Shown: positions 37,632-48,320 of the stretch, piece by piece
How the letters are laid out: each line of letters opens with the position of its first letter
Numbering within the stretch: the first letter of the stretch is position 1
Source of the DNA: Zonotrichia leucophrys gambelii
Taxonomy: Eukaryota > Chordata > Aves > Passeriformes > Passerellidae
Assembly (NCBI RefSeq): GCF_028769735.1
Contig: NC_088179.1
Span: 3,221,501 to 3,285,500 of the forward strand
Direction: 5' to 3'
DNA length: 64,000 nt
The notes under the pieces: model-generated
Told to the model about the DNA's origin: nothing
What the model saw: the letters and a program-made list of their open reading frames with translations, nothing else
Database searches by the model: none
Program-made: the position numbers and the translations under genes

Positions 37632-39470
37632 AACTTTGTAAAACATCTACATTCATGGAACTGCAGAAGTTTTAAGGCAATATACTGTTTGCAATGCAAG
37701 CAGCTGTATGAGGAAAAAATTACAAGCAGCAGACAAAAATAGAACACAGGAAAGAGATTTGATAGCTGCAGTAAGAGCAGCAAACAGCAGTAAACGAGTA
37801 AAAGATTCAAAATTTCAAATTAGTAAAGCTTGCTTTGAACTCAAAGAAACAAGCAGATCAGGTGGAATACAGAAAAATAACCCTAAAACCTTTTAAGATA
37901 GAATTCAGCAGAAAGGGGCAGTTTGTAATGCAATGTTTTGTTAGAGAAAAGCCAGATGAGCTGCTCAGCTTTGCTCCCCAGTGGAGCAGGGACAAACCTC
38001 AGCTCCCTGCTGCAGTCCAGGGACACTCTGGCTCTGCTCTTCACTTCCAGAATGAGTCAAAAACAAACAAAAACCCACAACCAAAGTCAAACAAAACCAC
38101 AGGGAGTGGTGTTGAAAAATAAGTTTTGGACTAAATTCTTAATTCTTCTGTATTTCACATGGGATTTGTTTCAGAATGCATTAGAAACATGACTCTTGGC
38201 CTCACTGAACTCACTGCAAGTTTTTCTCAGAGACTTTGGATATCAATTTTTTAAGGCAAAACTTGGAGGAGTCAGTGGTGGTTGATCCCATGGAGTCCAT
38301 GGCTCTGAAACGAGCCTTCCCCCCAGCTTTTTATAACTACCAATAGTGCTGTAATAAATCACTTGTGCATTTTCAATATTTGTGTTACAATAGAGCTTTT
38401 ATTTTTTTCAAACAGTGAGGAACAATCTAGGATGAAACATTATCTTTTTTATGTTAGCAATTGGAGAGCAAAATCAGGATTTTAACTGGTGGCAGGGCAG
38501 GATTACACCATTCATTTTTCTGTCCTGCTCTTCCTGTTGGTATAGGGTTCTATGGGAATTAAAATCTAAAACAGAATTATATTTTCTCATATGAAAAACA
38601 ATTTAACAGCTTTTTTTCTCAGAAGTCTTAAGTAATCAATACTTGATTATATGGAATATAATCTGTCATTTGAAAGCTGTAACTATTTGTGTGATCTAAC
38701 CAGTTTTGTCTTGATTCTTGTGTGGTAGCCCTACAAGTTAAATACAAGTTAATCAGGCTTCCCCTCCACCTCTGAGTTGAAATATTCTCTATTCCGCAGT
38801 AGTGGTTGGAACATGGACTCAGTGAAACCAGCATCACTTCTGGACAGTACCTCCTAATAATTCTGAGATTGGTTTGGTATTCCTGCAGAATTCCCTTATT
38901 TTCATAGCTTTAGAGCTCTCATATCTGCTAATGATGAAGGACCTGAGCCTCTTCTGCTCCTTTTCCTTAAATATCACAGCAGAAGGTTTACAGGGGAGGT
39001 GTTTGTAGACAATTCAGTAGCAATAGGAGAACACTGTGAAAAAGCAACCTGTATTTGACAACTCTGCTAGCATCCAGCATTAGATCACCTCATTTTTTTT
39101 CAAAACCTAATGTATTGCTGTTATCTTCAGGGCCAAATTTTGTAGTTCTTTCACATGTAAAACTGCCTTTGATCTGTAAAGATGAATAACAGTTGCAATA
39201 TATCTTCACCTCTGATTTCCTTGGCTTCAGTTTTCCTAAATTTTTCCCCTCAGTCCTTTCTACTTTGTCATTCCCAAGAGTTATCTCATAATGTGCTACT
39301 TCATCAGATGCCTTTTTATGTATGCTAATCTACAAAAGAACAACTATAAAATGTTATGGCAGGGTGCTGCATTTACCAGCCACTAATTACCTCATGTTCA
39401 AGGCTGAGTTCCTGTATGGAACTTTTTTTCCGTGGCACAGTATGGAGACGCTAGAGGACAGCAATATGAA

Positions 39471-39535
39471 ATTAAAAAAAAAAAAAAAAGAAGAAGTAGA
39501 AGAAGAATTTAAAGAAAAAAAAAAAGGAAAAATAA
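39471..39535. repeat. Purine-rich A/GAA tract
   Basis: A poly(A) run followed by GAAGAAGTAGAAGAAG and further A-rich sequence. The plus strand is almost pure purine for about 65 bp. Confidence 0.8.
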
Positions 39536-40589
39536 CACTGAACTGTGGGAGAGAAAGTTGTGGGTTTTTTCTTTGGAATTCATTTAGGCACAAACACATT
39601 CCTGGGAAATTGAGCATCCCAGTGAGAACAAGACAATGTCCTGAGCATGCCCAGGTTCCCATCTCACAGCAGGCTGAGTGAGAAGGGAAAGGACAGCTGA
39701 GCAGGGAATGGATATCTGAAATTTCCAGGGAAGTGCTGACATGGCTGGAATTACGATCTGGCCCCGAGGCTTGCTTTCTTTCATGGAGATTACAGACCTA
39801 AGTAGACCTTGTGTAGGTCTCGGTTCTGTTAATTAACAGTTTTATAACACATCTGAGGGACCACAGGCTGGCAGAATTTCCTAGCTCACTTCCATTTGTG
39901 CAGAAGCATATTGGTATTTCAGATTAATGATCCAGAAGTAGTAATTATGGTTTTATAATAGTTTTTGATGAGATATCAGCTCTCTGTCAAAGAGTCATTT
40001 GTATGACTGGATAGAAACAAGACAGTGGCTTTTGAATTTCCCAAAGGCCACAGTAGTGCTCTGCTCACTGCAGCCTCTGCTGCATTTACCATGCCTATCT
40101 TTTGTTCATAATTAATTCAGTCTGGGACTTTTTTGGTTTTGTTTTCTTCTCTCAAGAGATTAATTTTTCTGAAAATGCACTGAAAAGCATAGAAAATCCT
40201 TTTACATTTATTTAGGACATGGAAACATATACAATAAATTGGTAGCAGACTTGTTGCTTACATGCTGTACTGTTGATGGCAAAATGGCAAAAATTACCAC
40301 TATAAAAATACTTCTATCATTGTTCTTCTGGATGGAATATGTAGTTCAAGTTGGCTTTGTTTAACTCCTACAAACATTTGGAAATTTCATTTTAATCACT
40401 TTAAGGTTTGCAGAATCTGAACTTCAAATATTCACATTTAAAATGTCCAGGTGCTTGGATGATGTTCAAGCTACATAGAATGCAGAAATACTTGTCAGCA
40501 TGGGATTAGTACATTGCTGTGCCAGAGCAAAGCTACAAGACCAATGAAATGGATCAGATCAATACCTGACAGCCCCTTGTACATCTTGA

Positions 40590-40741
40590 GGGATTACAGG
40601 ACAAAGGGTAATGGCTTCAAACAGGATGGGTTCATGAAATATTAGGAAAACATCCTTTCCTGGGAGGGTGCTGAGGCCCTGGCACTGGATGGGCTTCAAG
40701 GGCCCTTCCAACCCAGACCATCCTGGGATTCTGGGAACATG
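40590..40741 (+). mobile_element. CR1 LINE, 3' fragment
   Basis: Contains the CR1 3' landmarks AGGACAAAGGGTAATGGCTT, GGGTGCTGAGGCCCTGGCAC and CCCTTCCAACCCAGACCAT, and ends in GGGATTCTGGGA where the ATTCTATGA-type terminal repeat is expected. It is severely 5'-truncated and has internal deletions relative to the usual CR1 3' region. CR1 is the dominant bird LINE. The identification is by recalled consensus motifs. Confidence 0.8.
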
Positions 40742-40871
40742 CACAAGTGCTCCTTAATGTAAGGAGAGAAATGTAAGTGCAAGCTCTACAAAGGATATCC
40801 TTCTGTACATTAGCTCCAGAAAATCTCCTTCATTTGCCTGATTCTGGGAATGCAAGGACCCTGAAGACCCC

Positions 40872-40935
40872 CAACAGTAATAGTAATCCAATGTCTTAGG
40901 AGACACTCATCTTGGTGCAAGTCCAAGTGAAAGTA
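40872..40935 (+). pseudogene. Nuclear copy of mitochondrial tRNA-Leu(CUN), partial
   Basis: The segment holds TCTTAGG (anticodon TAG in its loop) and a T-arm TTGGTGCAAGTCCAA. It ends in AGTGAAAGTA directly before the ND5 start, as in bird mitochondrial DNA, where tRNA-Leu(CUN) precedes ND5. The 5' acceptor side is missing or diverged, and the anticodon stem is damaged around TGTCTTAGGAGACA. It is the left part of a nuclear mitochondrial insertion. The exact left edge is uncertain by about 10 bp. Confidence 0.75.
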
Positions 40936-41073
40936 ATGGACCTCTCACTAGTCCTAAACACATTCATACTCCTAACCCTAGCAACCCTCTCCACCCCCAT
41001 CCTATTTCCACTTCTATCCAACAACCTCAAGAACACGCCCAACACAATTACAAACACAGTCAAAACCTCCTTC
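40936..41073 (+). pseudogene. ND5: Nuclear copy of mitochondrial ND5, 5' end
   Basis: An ATG directly after the tRNA-Leu remnant opens a frame of 46 codons that reads as the amino-terminal part of NADH dehydrogenase subunit 5. It begins MDLSLVLNTF and contains STPILFPLLS, then the T-I-T-N-T-V-K-T-S-F stretch. The base use is strongly C-rich and G-poor at third positions, as in the mitochondrial gene and unlike the flanks. There are no stops or indels in these 46 codons. Homology stops abruptly after the TCCTTC codons. The following 11 codons do not look like ND5, so this is the right edge of the insertion. Only about 8% of ND5 is present, so it cannot make a functional subunit. Confidence 0.82.
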
Positions 41074-42062
41074 GTATATACAGACCATATAAACTGTAAC
41101 TTTTGAGATGACTTTTGTGAACCCCCACGGACAATGGCAAAGCTGTGTGGCTGGACCATGAGGATTCCATCTCACCGGCAGCTATATTCCCCCTCCTCTC
41201 TTCTCCTTTCCATCCTTTATTTCCTTTTCTCATCCCTCTATCACATTTGCTGTTGACCCTCCATAAAGGTGCAATTGTTGTGATTAAACTGACAGTTCCC
41301 TGCTGTTTGTCTTTTGCAATTTTTGCAATTTTGGGATCTGGTAAAGAACAATCACAATTCGCTTGCCCTAGTGACAAAGGGGCATGGTGGGCTGGGACTG
41401 TTTGTTTTGTTTGCAAAGTGTGTCAAATCAAAGTGGCAACATGTTCATCCTCAGCTGTCTTTTATCAAAGTCTTTGTGTCTTACCTAGTTTGCTGCTGAT
41501 CCTGCACTTTTAATTAAAAAAAAAAAGGAAATCTTACATTTTTGATGTGTTTAATGTACAACATAATTTACAACATAATCACACTTCTTATGATTGATTT
41601 GGTAAGGTGGGAACAGGCTTCAGAGAGAAGGAAAGCTTGTTTTGAATGTTCTGAACAACCTATCAATCAATTTGCTTGGCAAGGGGCAATGTGATATCAC
41701 TTAAACCAAATGCTGATCTGGGGGTGTTTTGTCTGAGCTGCTGTCCCAGACTCTGTGTGTGGCCAGGAGCTGTGTCCACACCCAGCATTCCCAGCTCAGA
41801 GTGCTCCTGGGAGGAAGGCAGAGCCTCCTCTCCCTCCCAGCCCATGCTGCTGTGACAGAGCTTTGGTGGCTGGGCGCTTCTTCCATGGCTCAGCTGCAGG
41901 AATTCCCTTCCCACTCAGCATTCCTGAGATCCATGGAGGGGATGGTCCTGCCTGAAGTGTCCTGGTGCTGCTTTGGAGGCTCCGGTGGGATGAGCCCCAT
42001 GGGTGGGAAGGGGCTGGAGGCCCCCTTGGAACAGGGATGGGAATTTGCTTTCTCTTTTACTT
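41074..42062. other. Noncoding DNA
   Basis: Contains C/T-rich sequence at 41190-41260 and an A run at 41515-41527. The overlapping frames at 41663-42232 on both strands are not recognised and partly lie in LTR B1. Confidence 0.5.
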
Positions 42063-42068
42063 TGGAGT

Positions 42069-42681
42069 TGTCAGAACTCAGCACATCCCTCTGGGTGTCC
42101 AGAGTTGCTGAGGTCCCCATTGGGGGGGCTCAGAGACCCTGGCACACAGCCCAGAACACCTGGGGATTTGATTTTGACCCTTGGAGCAAGTTGCCAACTT
42201 TGTATGAGGACCTGAAAGTCACACAGGTTTGAATGGTGTAATAACAAAATGATCACAGGGTGAAAATGTAGATTTTAGGATTTTTGGTATGGGGGTTATG
42301 GGGACAAGATGGAGGAATCGGGGCGTGTCTAGTCCTTCTTCTTCTTCTTTCCTCCATTTTCTGCAGTGATGTTGGCACTTTGGGATTGGTTTAGAGTAGA
42401 AGTGCACTGTCTAACATAGGTGATAGGAATTGGGAATTAAGTGTAAATATGTTATAGGTAGTTTGTAGTATAAAAGGACAACACAGAGTGCCTGTGGCTG
42501 CCCTGCTGAGCAGATCTCCGCTGGGCAGAAAGAAAATTTTATAGATAAGAATTAATAAACAACCTCAAGACCGAAAAGTGAAGAGTCCAGACTCGTTCTT
42601 CAGTTTCATAGGCTGAAGCAGCGACAGAAACAGAGACATCCTGCACATCTCGGGGCAGCAATTAACAACCAAAACCCGACA
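42069..42681 (+). mobile_element. Solo LTR, ERV family B (copy 1)
   Basis: Starts TGTCAGAACTCAGCAC and ends AACAACCAAAACCCGACA. A perfect 6-bp target duplication TGGAGT lies at 42063-42068 and 42682-42687. Promoter and poly(A) landmarks are in the right order: TATA-like AGTATAAAAGG at about 42468 and AATAAA in GAATTAATAAACAACC at about 42552. Length is 613 bp. It aligns with the copy entering the right edge of the window at 63477. ERVK-like by duplication length. Confidence 0.88.
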
Positions 42682-42687
42682 TGGAGT

Positions 42688-43773
42688 TACACTCCTCTCC
42701 CATTCAGAGCACGGCTACCAGCAACTGTATTGACTCTGCAAAGCTCCAAACAAAGCAGGCAAAATAATGATGTGCTTACTGAAAACATTTTTGGAAAAGA
42801 AAACATTCCTCTTGATTAATGGACAATTTTAACCTGCTCAGGGAACAGGCCATTCGTTATTGATCCATGGGCAGCTGAAACAATATCATGCTGCTTGAAT
42901 GGTTTTGCATTTTAATCATAATTTTCTTTTCCTCTTAATTGGTCCCTATCAAATTCTAGGAGATTTTAGAAGCTAATGATATTTTTTGTATTACAATTAC
43001 AGCTTTTTGTATTATCACATCTAAATTGCAGCCTTTCTAAACTTAAGTAACTAAAACATAGAAGTTACTTTGTTGTTGCCAAAGACAGATGAAATGCAAA
43101 TGCCAATCACTTGTTGGGCAGCTGCTAAACAATCCTTGCCTACTGAGCATTGGGATAAGAAATTTCACTGGGAAATTTGCAGTCTGTGCAGCAAGGCTCT
43201 GCTCTGTGAAAAAGCTCTGCTTCTTTCCCTTTTTATTTTCTTAGTCAATTTATAGTAGAATTTGAGTCACTTAGTGGGCAAATAAGTTCATTCTAAATCC
43301 ATTGCCTACCACAAGTTTTGCTGAAGTTTACTGTCCTCAAAAAAGTCCATTCTCAATCATTGGAAGACCAGCACTGTCCTTGGAAGTGCAGCAAGATGTA
43401 ATTTTCCAAACCAGGGCAGTTTCACTAATGATGTTCTATACAAAAAAAAAAATAAAAAAATAGATATACTTAATCAGGAGTCTAGTGCTGTGTTGCCAGA
43501 AAGTGAGGGGATGGGAAGGGCACAATAACCGCATTCAGGCAGCAGCCAAAATATTTTTTGATTTTTAGAGAATGAGGTAGGATACCTTGTGTTCCAATGA
43601 ACTATTTCTGCAAATTACTGTTGGTAATGGTCACTCCATGTGTCCTCTGGGGCTGTAAACAAGGCAGGAGAGTTTGGAGGAATATTTAAAATTTGGCTCA
43701 CTGAATGCATTTAGGAGAATCCTTTTTGCCTCCCTTGCAGTGTTTGGCTCTGAACCATTTCAAGTGGAAAAAG
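42688..43773. other. Noncoding DNA
   Basis: No exon or repeat recognised beyond an A-rich run at 43441-43461. Confidence 0.5.
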
Positions 43774-43779
43774 ATTCCT

Positions 43780-44168
43780 TGTGACGGTGTTCACAGGGGT
43801 TTTCAGTTGAGGGAAGAGACAAGGATCTGACTCCATGTTTCAGAAGGCTTGATTTATTATTTTATTATATAAATTACATTAAAACTATAGTAAAAGAATA
43901 GAAGAAAAGGTTTCATCAGAAGGCTAGCTCAGAATGGAAGGAATGATAACAAAGGCTTGTGTCTTGGACAGAGAGTCTGAGCCAGCTGACTGTGATTGGC
44001 CATTAATTAGAAACAACCACCTGAGACCAATCACAGATGCACCTGTTGCATTCCACAGCAGCAGATAATAGATATTTACATTTTGTTCCTGAAGCCTCTC
44101 AGCTTCTCTCCTTTTCATGAGGAAAAAATCCTAAGGAAAGGATTTTTCATAAAAAGATGTCTGCGACA
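43780..44168 (-). mobile_element. Solo LTR, ERV family A (copy 5)
   Basis: Plus-strand start TGTGACGGTGTTCACAGGGG and end AAAGATGTCTGCGACA. Flanks ATTCCT (43774-43779) and GTTCCT (44169-44174) agree at five of six bases. Length is 389 bp. It carries a small insertion (CTCCTTTTCATGAGG) where other copies have CTCAGGAGG. Confidence 0.85.
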
Positions 44169-44174
44169 GTTCCT

Positions 44175-45121
44175 TGCTCACATTTTATTTATATACCTAA
44201 ACTTATCATTTGGGGAAATTGAGAGCAATTGCAGCATTTCTCACCTTCACAGTTAAAGGATTAGTGATTCTGGGAACTCAAGCCTTGCAGTGAGGCAGCA
44301 CACCAGTAAGTGGGATATTGCAGCAGCTCCTGGGTCAGCAGTGGCACTGTGAGTTTGGAGATATCTTCTGGGACTAAGGCAGCAGTTATTTGTACTTGGC
44401 TCTATTTGAGTTTCCCATAAGAAATTTGCTGTTTTGTGGAAATCTATGCTGAAGAGATAGCACTTTGGGATGATTCTAGGACGTGAACTCTGCTGGTTTT
44501 ATTTCCTTTAGTTCACAAATCTAACAAAAGAGGTTATATTTTTAAGAATTCATCTTGGCTCCTGGAATGATGAATCTGCTATCTCTGCCCTGTGTATGTA
44601 ATTCCTCTCTGAAGTCACTCTGGGTTTCTCAAACTCATTTTTTTAGAAGGACTTGACTGCAATTCCTTTCTTTGGTTTCAGCTGAATTTTGCTGAAATTC
44701 AGAGATTCATGGATAGCAATGTGGATGCATTTCAGCACTGAATCTCTCTGCTGAAATATTTCCTTTATTTATCACCTTTGGAAACATTGTCTTTCAGTAA
44801 CTGCTTTTCTGACTGGCTTCCAAACCACATTTTTATTCATCTGGGTGTGATACAGTGACCCACAAAAATCACAGTAATTTCTCTTCTACAGAGAAGGGCT
44901 CAGCTTTGCAAAGGAAACAGGCACAGCTGGAGCAGCAGAAGCTGTGTGCTGAAAACAGCACAAAGTGAGGCGCTGCTGAGGACCCAGGAACTCTGATTTC
45001 CTGTGACACAGATCCAACCTGTGGGAGTCTTTAACCCAAAGTAATCCACATTGCACTGTGCTTCCCTAAGTGGGCAGAAAGGCCCCAGTGCTGTGACTCA
45101 GACATAGAGGATTTCCCCATT
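44175..45121. other. Noncoding DNA
   Basis: No supported feature. Confidence 0.5.
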
Positions 45122-45912
45122 TCCCATTTCCCTGGAGCTCTGTGTGACACAGACAGGTTTTCCTCAATTCCCTGGAGCTCTGTGTGGCTCTGGATGTGAC
45201 CCAGGCAGGTTTTCCCCATTTCTCTGGAGCCCTGTGTGACCCAGACAGGTTTTCCCCATTTCCCTGGAGCTCTGTGTGACCAAGGCAGGTTTTCCACATT
45301 TCTCCCATTTCCATGGAGCTCTGTGTGCTTTAAATGTGACCCAGAGAGGTTCCCCCATTTCCCTGGGGTTCTGTGTGACACAGACAGGTTTTCCCCATTT
45401 CCCATTTCCCTGGAGCTCTGTGTGACCCAGACAGTTTTTCCCCATTTCCCTGGAGCTCTGTGTGTGGCTCTGGATGTGACCCAGGCAGGTTTTCCCCATT
45501 TCCCTGGAGTTCTGTGTGGTTCTGGATGTGACCCAGACAGGTTTTCCCCATTTCCCTGGGGTTCTGTGTGGCTCTGGATGTGACCCAGACAGTTTTTCCC
45601 CATTTCCCTGGGTTCTGTATGCTCTGAGTGTGACCAGACAGGTTTTCCCATTTCCAGAGCTCTGTGTGACCCAGACAGCTTTTCCCCATTTCCCTGGGGT
45701 TCTGTATGCTCTGGATGTGACCCAGACAGCTTTTCCCCATTTCCCTGGGGTTCTGTGTGCTCTGGATGTGCCCCAGACAGCTTTTCCCCATTTCCCATTT
45801 CCCTGGGGTTCTGTGTGCTCTGGATGGGACCCAGACAGGTTTTCCCCATTTCCCTGGAGCTCTGTGTGACCCAGACAGCTTTTCCCCATTTCCCATTTCC
45901 CTGGAGCTCTGT
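45122..45912. repeat. Minisatellite of about 40-60-bp units, about 790 bp
   Basis: A composite array built from GTTTTCCCCATTTCCCTGG, AGCTCTGTGTG (or GGTTCTGTGTG), an optional GCTCTGGATGTGACC and CCAGACAG. Unit length varies with the optional segments, giving at least 17 core units. Read antisense, all three frames are open for 200-273 codons because the unit lacks stops. The resulting Gly/His/Asn/Pro-rich repeats are not taken as protein. Confidence 0.93.
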
Positions 45913-47227
45913 GTGGCTCTGGATGGCACACTTTACTTATATTCCCTCTGAAATGATGAGCTCCTGGAAATACCAGATCAGCCAAAACTTAGCAGCTCAG
46001 ATCAAACAGCACTAAACCTGATGTGGTTACTTTTGAGAAATATGCCTCAAAAGAAAGCAAAATAGATCCGGAACAGGGTTATATTATTATAATAATCAAC
46101 AGAAATCAGACATGGGGGAAAAGGTAGGAAATTACAAGGAATTATCATCAATCAAAAAAAATGAGCAGCAATTGGAAGTTAAGTGGCTTAAATTTAGCTT
46201 GAGGAAGAAATTCTACAGTGAGTGCAAAATCTTTACCTGCATCAACATTTTTTGACATTCAGCCTGATGTAATAATGGTAATTAAACTCCAGGAAAGGTA
46301 GCACTACAGCAATGTTAATAGCCATGCAGAGATTCCAAGCTTTGACTACATTTTTGTATCAGAATATTCTTCTCCTGCAAAGGTGTGTTTTTTCATTTTG
46401 AAGTCTATGAGTTGCCAAAGGGAGGCTGTGCTTTGCCAAATAAATAGAAGCTCTCTAATTGTTAGTTTGGAATGACTTGTCTTTGTTGCAAATATAATGC
46501 AAAACCCTCATAGATTTTAGGCTACTTTACCCTAATTTACAATCTGACACTTTGTTCATGAGCTTCAGGAAGTATTAAGAAAACTTACAAAAATTAGGAG
46601 AAAGTGGTCACAGCAGATATTGATTAACTGAAAGGTGAATATGTAAAATACTGAGGATGAAGTAAAATAATGTTTATTTAAAACTTCTAGAACATGCAGA
46701 AAGGTATAAGAGCTGAGAAAGTTCTGAGGAAGGCATGGAAAAACATTCTACAGAAATTTTGTTGTGCTGTCTAATGGGAGCCATGAAAGGCACTACCATG
46801 AAGGGTAGATAGAAATGCTGTAATTTTTCTCTTCAGTGCCATTAAAATTTTGTCAAATCGCATTTTTAGTTGGGCTTCAAAGGTCATCTTGGATATTTAT
46901 TGTTATTCCCCCTCCACGCATTCAAATATGTCCCTACATGGATTCACATCTTCCCTAAAGTCTGTACAAAGCAAAAAGGAGAATAGAACGAGTGAACATG
47001 GGCTATAAACTTTGCAATGGAGTTCCAATTTACACCTCTAACTTTACTGTGCTGTTTACAGTCTGTTCTGCATGCAGGACAGAAAGGTTGGTTTGAAGGC
47101 AGGAAATATGAGGAAGGAGAAATAAATGTTTTAAAGGAACACTTAAGAGTTCAGTGAGTTAAAGGATTTGCTTGCTGTTCCTTCAGGGGACAGCATTTCC
47201 TCCCAAGAACTAAGACTACTGGAGTGA
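45913..47227. other. AT-rich noncoding DNA
   Basis: No open frame of note and no recognised repeat in about 1.3 kb. It is a candidate for conserved noncoding sequence, which cannot be tested here. Confidence 0.5.
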
Positions 47228-47607
47228 TGTCACAGACATATTTTATGGAAAATCTTTTCCTTAGGATTTTTCCTCCTGAGAAGCTGGGAGGCCTCAGGAA
47301 CAAAATGTAAACAATGGTTATCTGCTGCTGTGGAATGCAACAGGTGCATCTGTGATTGGTCTCATGTGGTTGTTTCTAATTAATGGCCAATCACAGTCAG
47401 CTGGCTCAGACTCTCTGTCCCAGACACAAACCTTTGTTATCATTCTTTCCTATTCTATTCTTAGCTAGCCTTCTGATGAAATCCTTTCTTCTATTCTTTT
47501 AGTATAGTTATAATATATATCATAAAATAATAAATCAAGCCTTCTGAAACATGGAGTCAGATCCTTGTCTCTTCCCTCAACCAAAAACCCCTAAGAACAC
47601 TGTCACA
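47228..47607 (+). mobile_element. Solo LTR, ERV family A (copy 6)
   Basis: Starts TGTCACAGACATATTTTATG and ends AAGAACACTGTCACA. Length is 380 bp. The flanks GAGTGA (left) and ATGGAT (right) do not match, unlike the other copies. Together with the partial copy 120 bp downstream this suggests a rearranged insertion. Confidence 0.82.
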
Positions 47608-47727
47608 ATGGATGTTCTCATTTCCCCTGGATATTTAAGTCACCCAAAAGCTGCCATCAAAGTTCAGCAAGCCATGAAGTCCATCCTGTGAAAAGCTGAC
47701 TTAATGTTCCACAAGGCCACGCTTTTG

Positions 47728-47931
47728 GCTCTCTGTCTCTTCTCCGAGACAGAAGCTTTGTTATCATTTCTTTCTTAGCTTAGCTGGCCTTCTGATGAGA
47801 TCCTTTCTTCTATTCTTTTAGTATAGTTTTAATGTAATATATATCATAAAATAATAAATCAAGCCTTCTGAAACATGGAGTCAGATCCTCATCTCTTCCC
47901 CAATCCAAGAACCCCTGTGAACACCGTCACA
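47728..47931 (+). mobile_element. Partial LTR, ERV family A (copy 7)
   Basis: Matches the 3' half of the family from about GCTCTCTGTCTC to the terminal AACACCGTCACA, including TTCTTCTATTCTTTTAGTAT and ATAATAAATCAAGCC. The 5' half is missing. It follows copy 6 in the same orientation after 120 bp of other sequence. Confidence 0.82.
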
Positions 47932-48247
47932 CCAGTGCAGGTGTGGATCTGTCTCATGCTCTGATTCAGGGCCTGTGTCCTGCTAGGGCAGCTCTGACCC
48001 TCCTGTGTCTGACCAGGAACCAAATAAAAACTCATTTATTGCTGCTGGGCCCCAATTGCTAATGCCAAATAGGAGAGATGAGAAAGATTGCCACTTTTCA
48101 CAGCAGGAATGACACTGAGAATGCTCACAAATGAAATAGGGGAGAATTTGGGGTGTTTTGAAATCATCCTGCTATGATTCATTACTTTTCCACTGAAATC
48201 TTTCTCAAAAGTATAAAAATCTTAACTGGGGGAGGGACCCCAGAGGT

Positions 48248-48320
48248 AAAACACAGTTGAAATACATACTTGAGTATAGTAGAATACATACTTGAAATAC
48301 ATATAAAACATACTTGAAAT
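48248..48320. repeat. Short tandem repeat around AATACATACTTGA
   Basis: The motif AATACATACTTGA appears at about 48258 and 48282, with shortened relatives (AAATACATATAAAACATAC, ACTTGAAAT) following. Confidence 0.7.

Larger units (their letters stand above)
33673..40589. other. Noncoding DNA with a dispersed duplication
   Basis: Holds the 220-bp duplicated segment listed separately and a purine-rich tract. No exon or RNA gene was recognised. A somewhat GC-rich patch at 35650-35880 has no island-like CpG density. Confidence 0.5.

Noticed and set aside
41074..41106. Continuation of the ND5 copy to the end of the open frame
   Set aside because: The last 11 codons after the TCCTTC codons do not resemble ND5 and base composition changes, so the mitochondrial part ends at about 41073.
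45031..45985. Antisense frames of 272, 273 and 199 codons
   Set aside because: All three frames of the same strand are open together because the minisatellite unit lacks stop codons.
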